Part shown: one piece after another, positions 1-5,144 of the stretch | How positions within the stretch are numbered: position 1 is the first letter of the stretch | Layout: every line of letters begins with the position of its first letter | Source: Rhodothermales bacterium | GTDB taxonomy: Bacteria; Bacteroidota; Rhodothermia; Rhodothermales; UBA10348 | Reading direction: 5' to 3' | Assembly: GCA_013003255.1 (NCBI GenBank) | Contig: JABDJZ010000051.1 | Span: forward strand, 1 to 5,144 | Length of the DNA: 5,144 nt | Made by a program: the position numbers and the translations under genes | Notes under the pieces: generated by a model | Databases searched by the model: none | Told to the model about the DNA's origin: nothing | Seen by the model: only the letters and a program-made list of their open reading frames with translations

Positions 1-432
1 GTAGTAGCCGGAGCAGTTGACCAGGAAGCGTGCGGTGAAGCTGGCGGGGCCATCTGCTGTGTCTGCCAGGACGGTCCACCGGGCGCGGGCGGAATCGAAA
101 GCCGCCCGCGTCATCCGGTGCCCGTATCGAATCCGCCCGTCAATCCGGTTGTCCCTGGCCGTTGACCGCACGTATTCCCGAATGGACGGTCCGTCAGCGA
201 ACGCCTCGCCGGCCGTCCAGGGTCGAAACGCAAACCCGAAGGTGTACATGTCGCTGTCCGAACGGATGCCCGGGTAGCGAAAGAGGTCCCAGGTGCCCCC
301 AATGGCATCGCGAGCCTCGAGGATGGTGTAGGACAGCTCCGGGCAACTCTTCTGCAGGTGCCAGGCGCACCCGATTCCGGAAATCCCCGCTCCGATGATC
401 AGGACGTCAACGTGGTGCGAGTCAGTGGTCAC
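1..432 (-). CDS. EthA-like Baeyer-Villiger flavin monooxygenase, N-terminal part
   Basis: Only the first 144 residues are in the window; the frame is open to the left edge. Residues 8-21 form the beta strand and glycine loop of a Rossmann FAD-binding site (GAGISG at 14-19), and Glu39 ends the second strand where the FAD ribose is normally held. Residues 45-72 carry GGTW, FRYPGIRSDSDMYT and a following aromatic stretch, a block typical of class B flavin monooxygenases. It closely resembles, from memory, Mycobacterium tuberculosis EthA. The visible part ends at CSGYY, the position before the NADPH-binding half in that family. Such enzymes use NADPH and O2 to insert oxygen next to a carbonyl or to oxidise sulfur; the substrate cannot be told here. 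EthA is about 490 residues, so roughly 70% is missing. The start is GTG at 430-432, overlapping the TGA of the propeller gene by four bases (GTGA). No nearby ATG and no clear ribosome site exist, so translational coupling is likely. Confidence 0.9.
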   Translation of the reverse strand, partial: MTTDSHHVDVLIIGAGISGIGCAWHLQKSCPELSYTILEARDAIGGTWDLFRYPGIRSDSDMYTFGFAFRPWTAGEAFADGPSIREYVRSTARDNRIDGRIRYGHRMTRAAFDSARARWTVLADTADGPASFTARFLVNCSGYY

Positions 433-1547
433 CTGGTTTCGGCGAGGTTTCTGAAGAGGGGGTTCAGCGCACCGGAATTGGCAAAGCCGATCTCCGGATA
501 GCCATCCCCGTTCAGGTCTGCACAGGCCACGCCATACGTGGCGTCGGTCCGTTCGTCCAAGGGATACCCGGCCCAGTCGCCATCCTGCCCAGGATTAATC
601 CACAGCTGATTGGGTCCGGCTACGTTGGCAATGAGCAGATCAAGATCCCCATCCTGGTCAACATCGCAGGCGGCACCGGCATAGGAGCGCTCATCACCAC
701 CCAGCGGGAGTCCGGTCCCGAACCGACCGCCTCCGAGACCCGCATAGAGTGCGTTCGGCTCTCCAATGTTGACGGCTATGATATCGAGGATGCCATCGCC
801 CGAAAAATCGCCGAGGACCACACTCCGGGTCTCGTCCGAGCCGGTTCCGAAGGTGGCCACCCGATCGAATTCCAGCCCGCCATTGTTGAACAGAATCTGG
901 TTGGCCTGTCCGTCCCGATTGGCCAGGACAAGGTCCGCATCGCCATCGCCGTCAATGTCGCCCACGGCAACGGCGATCGTCGACCCATCAGGGTCTCCAA
1001 ACTCAACCTTGGCCCCGAAGTGGCCATCCCCGTTGTTCAGGTAGTACCCGTTGGGGCGGCCGCGATTGGTTACGAGGACGTCCAGGGATCCATCGCCGTT
1101 CAGGTCATGGAGGCGGGCGCTGCGTGTTGGCTCCACCTCCGGACCAACTGGCCACGCCAACGTGAACCGCCCCGTGCCATCGTTCAGATAAACCCAGTTC
1201 TCGGCCTGATCGTTGGCTACCACCACATCCAGGTCTCCGTCGCCATCCAGATCACCTGCGGGGGTGGCGTAAGTGGTGGCCTTCTCAGGCCCCAGCGGAT
1301 AGCCAACGGTGAACTGTCCGCGCCCATTGTTGACGTAGACCTCGTTCACTTGCGCCCAGTGCCGGCCGTTGGCATACAGGACGTCCAGGTCTCCGTCCCC
1401 ATCAAGATCAGCGAATGTCACCCCGGCCGTGAGATCCTGCGGGGTGCCCATCGCCATTCGGTTGGACGTTGCCATGGTACGTCCCTGCCCGAGCGTCGAA
1501 GCGGGTACAACCAGGAGGCCCGTCAGGAGAAGCAACAGGAGGCGCAT
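429..1547 (-). CDS. Secreted FG-GAP/VCBS-repeat beta-propeller protein
   Basis: This 372-residue protein starts with a signal peptide: one Arg, a run of leucines, then a likely cleavage site near residue 20 (STLG before Gln). There is no lipobox Cys, so it is probably released rather than lipid-anchored. The rest is seven units of 48-52 residues, each with a calcium-type loop such as DLDGDGDLD, then an A-N strand, then an N-x-x-y-x-N-N-G-x-G-x-F strand. The loops are at residues 47-55, 99-107, 148-156, 197-205, 247-255, 295-303 and 344-352; the last is degenerate (DLNGDGYPE). Seven units suggest a seven-bladed, integrin-like propeller. The chain ends inside unit 7, and the N-terminus supplies the matching strand, so the ring could close by 'Velcro'. 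No C-terminal sorting domain or enzyme domain is attached. I chose ATG 1545-1547 because GAGG lies nine bases upstream; a TTG at 1560-1562 would add five residues and overlap the upstream stop. Binding partner unknown. Confidence 0.85.
   Translation of the reverse strand: MRLLLLLLTGLLVVPASTLGQGRTMATSNRMAMGTPQDLTAGVTFADLDGDGDLDVLYANGRHWAQVNEVYVNNGRGQFTVGYPLGPEKATTYATPAGDLDGDGDLDVVVANDQAENWVYLNDGTGRFTLAWPVGPEVEPTRSARLHDLNGDGSLDVLVTNRGRPNGYYLNNGDGHFGAKVEFGDPDGSTIAVAVGDIDGDGDADLVLANRDGQANQILFNNGGLEFDRVATFGTGSDETRSVVLGDFSGDGILDIIAVNIGEPNALYAGLGGGRFGTGLPLGGDERSYAGAACDVDQDGDLDLLIANVAGPNQLWINPGQDGDWAGYPLDERTDATYGVACADLNGDGYPEIGFANSGALNPLFRNLAETR
492..1409 (-). repeat. Seven tandem FG-GAP/VCBS units within the propeller gene
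   Basis: The calcium-loop codons lie at 1383-1409, 1227-1253, 1080-1106, 933-959, 783-809, 639-665 and 492-518, giving a near-constant period of about 147 bp (144-156). Conservation is clear in protein (D-x-D/N-G-D-G-x-L-D) but loose in DNA. The duplications are therefore old and kept by selection rather than a recent tandem expansion. Loops 1 and 2 are identical in protein; loops 5 (DFSGDGILD) and 7 (DLNGDGYPE) have drifted most and may bind metal less well. Confidence 0.85.
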
Positions 1548-1558
1548 CGTGTTCGCCC

Positions 1559-2056
1559 TCAATCCTGAAGATCGGCCAACGGAGTCACCCCAACGCTGCG
1601 CTCTTCACCGGTCAGGATTCGTCTCAGGTATCCGGCCTGGCCGACATGCAGCGCGGCGTGGGCAGAGAGGTGCAGCAGAAACCTCTGGGTGGAGGTTTCC
1701 ACGTTGCCTACTGTGATCGGACGCTCCAACTGATCTGCAGATACGCTGGCCAGCGCGACTTCCACATCGTTGGCGGCCAGCGCCAGTTCGTCAACAACCT
1801 CCTGGCGCGTCAGGTCTCGGGCCTCAAATTCGCGGGTCCGGTCCCTGGTGTAGTCGAGGCCTCCGACGCCCTTGCCGACAAAATGGCGAAGGTTACCGGC
1901 CAGGTGCAGCCCCAGAGTGCCGATGGAATTGGTGATGCCCGACGGGCACCGCCAAAGCAACTTGTCCGATGGCAGCGCCTGGACCTCTTGCTGCATGGTC
2001 CGGATCTCCCGCAGGAGCAGTATGCGGGCATCGGCGGCTACGGAGGGAACAGGCAT
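1559..2056 (-). CDS. Cytoplasmic DinB-superfamily (DinB/YfiT-like) protein
   Basis: This 165-residue all-alpha protein is the usual size for a DinB/YfiT four-helix metalloprotein. The metal triad is visible: His51 in the first conserved segment (LGLHLAGNLRHFVG), and His133 plus His137 in the last helix (HLSAHAALHVGQAGYLRR), the H-x3-H-x-G-Q signature. The GNLRHFVG followed by DYTRDRTREF is typical of the DinB-like subgroup annotated as DUF664/DUF1572. There is no signal peptide or membrane segment. Family members bind a divalent metal, and some are thiol-dependent S-transferases (bacillithiol, mycothiol) or hydrolases; the reaction here is unknown. The ATG is the only usual start after an in-frame TAG about 27 nt upstream, and no Shine-Dalgarno is seen. 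It is the first gene of a minus-strand unit, with 11 nt before the propeller start. It is unrelated to E. coli dinB (DNA polymerase IV). Confidence 0.85.
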   Translation of the reverse strand: MPVPSVAADARILLLREIRTMQQEVQALPSDKLLWRCPSGITNSIGTLGLHLAGNLRHFVGKGVGGLDYTRDRTREFEARDLTRQEVVDELALAANDVEVALASVSADQLERPITVGNVETSTQRFLLHLSAHAALHVGQAGYLRRILTGEERSVGVTPLADLQD

Positions 2057-2142
2057 GGACAGGTGCGGGATAGGAGCGGTCTAGCGAAAAGATACATCCG
2101 GATGGGCGATGTACATTACAACACCAACCAGCCCGGACTACG
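2057..2142. promoter_or_regulatory. Divergent intergenic region with inverted repeats
   Basis: These 86 bp separate two divergent DinB-superfamily genes, so they must hold promoters for both. Visible symmetry: an inverted repeat TACATC (2093-2098) and GATGTA (2108-2113) with a 9-bp spacer, a perfect 10-bp palindrome CATCCGGATG (2095-2104), and ATGTACAT (2109-2116). On the minus strand, TATCTTTT (2094-2087) resembles the Bacteroidota -7 element TAnnTTTG with one mismatch and lies 31 nt before the minus-strand ATG. A TTG lies 24 nt further upstream, slightly long for that promoter class. No clear plus-strand promoter can be read. A regulator bound at the inverted repeat would cover the candidate -7 element. 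The region's role is safe from layout; the individual sites are guesses. Confidence 0.35.
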
Positions 2143-2661
2143 ATGAAACAACTCGCCGCAGCTCTCCTCCTGACCGCGTTCCTGCTTCCTGACGCCTACG
2201 CGCAGGGAGACGTTCGAGATGAACTGATGCGGCACTTTGGCATGTCTTCCCAGAAGATGGAGCGCCTGGCCGAGGCGATGCCGGCTGACCTGTACGAGTG
2301 GGCCCCGGCGGAAGGGCTGATGTCCGTCGCGAAGGTGTACGCCCACATCGCGAGGTACAACTACATGTACCTGGAGGACAACCTTGGCATTCCGGTTCCA
2401 GACGGAGTCGACCTTTCGTCGATGGAATCAGAGACGGACAAGGAGGTGGTCCGCTCCATGCTGACCGCCTCGATCGCGCACGTCCGGGAGCACGTGCCGG
2501 GCCTCGATGGGGAAGCGCTGGAATCTGTCAGCAACCTGTATGGCAGGGACGTGCCGGCGTGGGCTGTACTCACGCAGTTGGTGGCCCACATGAACGAACA
2601 CGTCGGGCAGGCCGTGGCGTATGCCCGGTTCAACGGAATCGTGCCCCCCTGGTCCAGCTAG
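2143..2661 (+). CDS. Exported DinB-superfamily protein
   Basis: This 172-residue protein begins with a Sec-type signal peptide: Lys2, a hydrophobic core over residues 4-15, and a likely cut after AYA at residue 20. The mature part of about 150 residues has the DinB fold signature: His68 in a helix (VYAHIARYNYMYLED), then His149 and His153 in LVAHMNEHVGQAVAYAR, the H-x3-H-x-G-Q motif. It ends with NGIVPPWS, a tail I associate with exported DinB proteins. These residues should form a metal site in the periplasm or outside the cell; substrate and reaction are unknown. It is not a recent copy of the neighbouring cytoplasmic DinB: outside the His motifs the two share little visible sequence. The ATG follows no Shine-Dalgarno, but the signal peptide fixes the start. 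It stands alone on the plus strand and converges on the phosphopantetheinyl transferase gene with 14 bp between stops. Confidence 0.85.
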   Translation: MKQLAAALLLTAFLLPDAYAQGDVRDELMRHFGMSSQKMERLAEAMPADLYEWAPAEGLMSVAKVYAHIARYNYMYLEDNLGIPVPDGVDLSSMESETDKEVVRSMLTASIAHVREHVPGLDGEALESVSNLYGRDVPAWAVLTQLVAHMNEHVGQAVAYARFNGIVPPWSS

Positions 2662-2678
2662 CGCCCTGCCGGTCGCTA
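2659..2678. terminator. Short hairpin spanning two converging stop codons (weak)
   Basis: TAGCG (2659-2663) and CGCTA (2674-2678) pair. Inside them one mismatch and two further G-C pairs close a 4-nt loop (TGCC). Both converging genes end in TAG, and these stops form the outer arms. The stem is short and lacks a U-tract on either side, so a role as bidirectional terminator is only a possibility. No better candidate separates the two genes. Confidence 0.2.
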
Positions 2679-3314
2679 CTCCGACGCCGATTCAGAGTCG
2701 GCCAGCCAGCTGACCGACAGCACATGCTCGTCCCGAATCTCGAACCGGGCTTCCCACCGGCGTTCTCCTGAAATCAGGGCACTGCCCTGATCAAGATCGA
2801 TCTCCAGGCGCAGGGACTTGGGGGAGCGCCGAAGGCCGGTTCGCTTGGCCTTCAGGACCGATTCCTTCAACGCCCAGAACAGCACGATTTGACGGTCCAT
2901 CGGGAGGTCGACCCGTTCCCGGAGTTCCATTTCGTCCGGGTGAAGAATGAACCGGAACAGGGATTCCGGCCTGACCCGGATGTGCTCGAGATCGATCCCG
3001 ATTTCCGCCCGGGAAATCGCTGCTGCCGCACGGACGCCACTGTGGGAGATCGACAGGTTCCATGGCGTGCCGGGCACATCGAGTGATCCGTCCTCTCTGA
3101 CTTCGAGCGGGACCTCCCGAGGGTCGCACGCCAGGGCGCTGCCGAGCAGCGTTCGGGCCGCGTGCCGGCCCAGTGCAAAGGACTCGCGGCGGGCCACGCT
3201 CCGAAAGCCAACCAGTCGTTCCCGCTCGATCCCGGAGAGGACGCTTGATGCCTCCTCCAGCGCGTCAGGCGTCCGTTGCACCTGGATCAGCCGTATGTGG
3301 TCGGGAATGGTCAT
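2676..3314 (-). CDS. Sfp-type 4'-phosphopantetheinyl transferase
   Basis: The 212-residue product has the length and all three signature blocks of Sfp/Gsp-type enzymes, which move the 4'-phosphopantetheine arm of coenzyme A onto a serine of carrier proteins (ACP, PCP). Block 1 is WNLSISHS (85-92), block 2 is GIDLE (106-110, with Mg ligands Asp108 and Glu110), and block 3 is FWALKESVLKA (146-156, with Trp147, Lys150, Glu151 and Lys155). An upstream Arg-rich segment (RESFALGRHAAR, 44-55) fits the CoA-binding end. The ATG at 3312-3314 gives MTIPDHIRLIQV, a normal N-terminus. A longer frame to 3422 would add 36 residues, but these lie over a hairpin and the sodA 3' end and look non-homologous, so I rejected it. 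No NRPS, PKS or fatty-acid gene is in the window, so the carrier partner must be elsewhere. It may serve primary fatty-acid ACP or secondary metabolism; the sequence does not decide. Confidence 0.93.
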   Translation of the reverse strand: MTIPDHIRLIQVQRTPDALEEASSVLSGIERERLVGFRSVARRESFALGRHAARTLLGSALACDPREVPLEVREDGSLDVPGTPWNLSISHSGVRAAAAISRAEIGIDLEHIRVRPESLFRFILHPDEMELRERVDLPMDRQIVLFWALKESVLKAKRTGLRRSPKSLRLEIDLDQGSALISGERRWEARFEIRDEHVLSVSWLADSESASE

Positions 3315-3319
3315 AATGA

Positions 3320-3355
3320 AACGAGGGCGACCGGCAGACACCGATCGCCCTCGTT
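3320..3355 (-). terminator. Hairpin terminator after sodA
   Basis: Arms at 3355-3341 and 3334-3320 form a 15-bp stem with a 6-nt loop. On the minus-strand transcript all pairs form, one as G·U (3344/3331). On the plus strand the same position is a C·A mismatch, so the structure suits minus-strand RNA. It begins 20 nt after the sodA stop. The trailing tract is short (GTTTCATT), so it is not a perfect intrinsic terminator. It ends five bases before the transferase ATG and could also influence that gene's translation if read through. Confidence 0.65.
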
Positions 3356-3375
3356 CAGAATCGGGATCAGCGGTC

Positions 3376-3987
<612 letters not shown>

Positions 3988-4074
3988 CGAAATTCTGGTT
4001 TGGCTGCTTGGATTCTGGAGACAGGAGTAACGGGATCAGCCGGGACAGGTTGCTTGAATTCGGCTTGAGGGCGG
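3988..4074 (-). promoter_or_regulatory. Gap upstream of sodA, probable promoter region
   Basis: These 87 nt separate the PH/SHOCT gene from sodA. I cannot read a convincing sigma-70 or Bacteroidota-type promoter, nor a strong terminator for the upstream operon. The one regular element is a direct repeat, ATTCTGG on the plus strand at 3992-3998 and 4012-4018, exactly 20 bp apart (about two helical turns). It could be a protein site, but two 7-mers can recur by chance. Confidence 0.3.
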
Positions 4075-4653
4075 CTACTCGTCCAGGGCCTCAAGCATGC
4101 GATACTTGTCCTCGCGTGTCAGGTGACCGGCCTGGTGGAGACGGTCGAGCGCGTCCTCAACGGCATGCCGGTCCGTCCTGGGCTCCCGGGCACTGGAGGG
4201 AAATGGCCTTTCGGCGGGGGCATCCCGGCCAAAGTCCACATCCTTCAGCATGGCTTCGCTGAGAAAGTGGGCCACATGGGTACCCGCGTCCGGTCGCGCG
4301 GAGAAGTCCAGCGCCACCTCAGTGGTTGCCCGGCCACGGTTTACATCGAGCAGGACCCGGGCACCCCGGAGAAACTTCTTCTTGAGATTGACCCGCACGA
4401 TGTCATCGTAGCGGATCTCCTGCGGGTCCTGCAGATCATTGTTCTGGAACACAAGCCGTTCCTTGCAGAACACGGCGCCGTCCTTGGCGCTTCCCAGCAG
4501 AGTGCCGTCATAGATGGCCAGGACTTCTGGAATGCGCACGTCCCGCGCGTAGTCCTTGATGGCGTTGGACAGCTTGTCCGTCGGAATGTGCGGCGCTACG
4601 TACAGCCCCAGCGACGGGTCGTGCGGCAGCAGTTCGATGGCCAGGGTGCGCAC
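4075..4653 (-). CDS. Unknown protein with probable PH-like domain and SHOCT-like tail
   Basis: I do not recognise a named family for this 192-residue protein. Residues about 41-135 alternate beta strands and turns (IPEVLAIYDGT, DGAVFCKERLVFQN, EIRYDDIVRVNLKKK, ARVLLDV, TTEVALDFS) and end in a helix (GTHVAHFLSEAML). That order suits a bacterial PH-like (bPH/YokE-like) fold. A charged, proline-rich linker (about 140-163) leads to DALDRLHQAGHLTREDKYRMLEALDE at 167-192, resembling the short C-terminal SHOCT helical hairpin. The basic stretch NLKKKFLRG (89-97) could contact lipid or acidic protein. No signal peptide or membrane helix is present. The start is GTG at 4651-4653, directly after the TAG of nuoN with no gap; the next Met is far inside, so coupling to nuoN translation is likely. 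It ends the operon as seen. A link to complex I or the membrane is inferred from position only. Confidence 0.75.
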   Translation of the reverse strand: MRTLAIELLPHDPSLGLYVAPHIPTDKLSNAIKDYARDVRIPEVLAIYDGTLLGSAKDGAVFCKERLVFQNNDLQDPQEIRYDDIVRVNLKKKFLRGARVLLDVNRGRATTEVALDFSARPDAGTHVAHFLSEAMLKDVDFGRDAPAERPFPSSAREPRTDRHAVEDALDRLHQAGHLTREDKYRMLEALDE

Positions 4654-5144
4654 CTACGGAAGGGCAGCGACGGCTACCGATGTGAAGTAGGACTCCGTCA
4701 GTTCGAGCAGCTGCGGATACACGCCCAGGATGATCAGGGCGGCCGCGCAGAAGACCAGGACCACGGCCGAGGACATCGGCACTGGGAATGCGCTGTCGGA
4801 CACCGGCACCCGGACATCCTCTTCCGTCTTCATGAAGAAGACCACCAGAACCCGGAGGTAGTAGTAGGCGGAAACAGCGCTTGCCAACACACCACAGATG
4901 GCCAGCCAGATCAGCCCGGAGCCAATGGCCGGAGCAAATACAGCCACCTTGCCCATGAATCCACCGAAGGGCGGGAAACCGCTGAGGCTGAACATGAAGA
5001 TGACCATCGTCCATCCAAGGAGTGGCTTGCGGTAGCCCACACCGGCCAGGGAGTCCAGCGTCTGCTCCCGTCCTTCCTTCTCGTCCCACTCCAGAAGTGC
5101 TATCACGCCGAACGCGCCAATGTTCATCAGCGTGTAGATCAGCA
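4654..5144 (-). CDS. nuoN: NADH-quinone oxidoreductase subunit N, C-terminal part
   Basis: The last 162 residues of this complex I antiporter-like membrane subunit are visible; the frame continues past the right edge, so the Met codon at 5125-5127 is internal. The visible part starts with LIYTLMNIGAFGVIALLEW, a conserved NuoN helix. After a charged loop (DEKEGREQTLDSLAGVGYRKP, the usual position of the conserved 'L-x-G-x-x-x-x-P' segment) comes FSLSGFPPFGGFMGK at 51-65, ending in a Lys conserved in the proton path of this family. Further helices fall at about 75-104 and 123-142, followed by a short polar C-terminus (LLELTESYFTSVAVAALP). The protein helps move protons across the cytoplasmic membrane as NADH reduces quinone. 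As usual, nuoN is near the 3' end of the nuo operon; here one extra gene follows at zero spacing. Confidence 0.93.
   Translation of the reverse strand, partial: LIYTLMNIGAFGVIALLEWDEKEGREQTLDSLAGVGYRKPLLGWTMVIFMFSLSGFPPFGGFMGKVAVFAPAIGSGLIWLAICGVLASAVSAYYYLRVLVVFFMKTEEDVRVPVSDSAFPVPMSSAVVLVFCAAALIILGVYPQLLELTESYFTSVAVAALP

Noticed and set aside
1548..1562. TTG start adding five residues to the propeller protein
   Set aside because: ATG 1545-1547 has a GAGG site nine bases upstream and gives a cleaner signal peptide. The TTG remains possible because it would overlap the upstream TGA.
1020..1568. 182-codon open frame on the plus strand opposite the propeller repeats
   Set aside because: Its repeating V-D/V-Q-V pattern is just the reverse complement of the Asp/Gly repeat codons.
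1469..2146. 225-codon open frame on the plus strand
   Set aside because: It lies opposite the DinB gene, which has clear His motifs. The frame's product shows no domain, signal or composition of a real protein; long antisense frames are common at this GC content.
3992..4018. ATTCTGG direct repeat 20 bp apart before sodA
   Set aside because: Two 7-mers alone are too little to call an activator site; noted only in the upstream-region entry.
4508..5089. 193-codon minus-strand frame over nuoN
   Set aside because: It is a shifted frame of nuoN and the PH/SHOCT gene. The nuoN frame has conserved membrane motifs, while this one is Gly/Arg-rich with none.

Overview
The window is a GC-rich (by eye about 60% or more), densely coded bacterial chromosome segment. 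It holds eight protein genes, two of them cut by the window edges. I see no RNA gene, insertion sequence, phage gene or CRISPR array. Most starts lack a clear Shine-Dalgarno sequence (the clearest is GAGG before the propeller gene). Together with an exported FG-GAP/VCBS propeller protein and an exported DinB-fold protein, this fits a GC-rich member of the Bacteroidota/Rhodothermota side of the tree. That placement is inference; nothing here is a taxonomic marker I can score.

Left block (1-2056, all minus strand, read right to left): a cytoplasmic DinB-superfamily protein, then a secreted seven-repeat FG-GAP/VCBS beta-propeller, then the N-terminal 144 residues of an EthA-like Baeyer-Villiger flavin monooxygenase that runs off the left edge. 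The junctions are 11 nt and a 4-nt GTGA overlap, so the three look like one transcription unit. Divergent from it, across an 86-bp gap with small palindromes and a TACATC/GATGTA inverted repeat, lies a second DinB-superfamily gene (2143-2661, plus strand) whose product carries a signal peptide.

Middle block (2676-3987, minus strand): a stand-alone Sfp-type 4'-phosphopantetheinyl transferase, preceded by a Mn-type superoxide dismutase (sodA). A 15-bp hairpin between them is better paired on the minus-strand transcript, as expected for the sodA terminator. It sits almost on top of the transferase start. The exported DinB gene and the transferase gene converge with only 14 bp between their stop codons.

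Right block (4075-5144, minus strand): the C-terminal 162 residues of respiratory complex I subunit N (nuoN), whose stop codon directly abuts the GTG start of a 192-residue protein. That protein has a probable bacterial PH-like domain and a SHOCT-like C-terminal helical hairpin. It is the least understood gene here and probably the last gene of the nuo operon.

The window reads as ordinary housekeeping and stress genes (complex I, SOD, phosphopantetheinyl transferase) beside a small accessory unit of DinB, propeller and BVMO. I found no convincing new multi-gene system. The best leads are the PH/SHOCT protein coupled to nuoN, and the divergent pair of DinB proteins, one cytoplasmic and one exported, with the propeller and BVMO attached.
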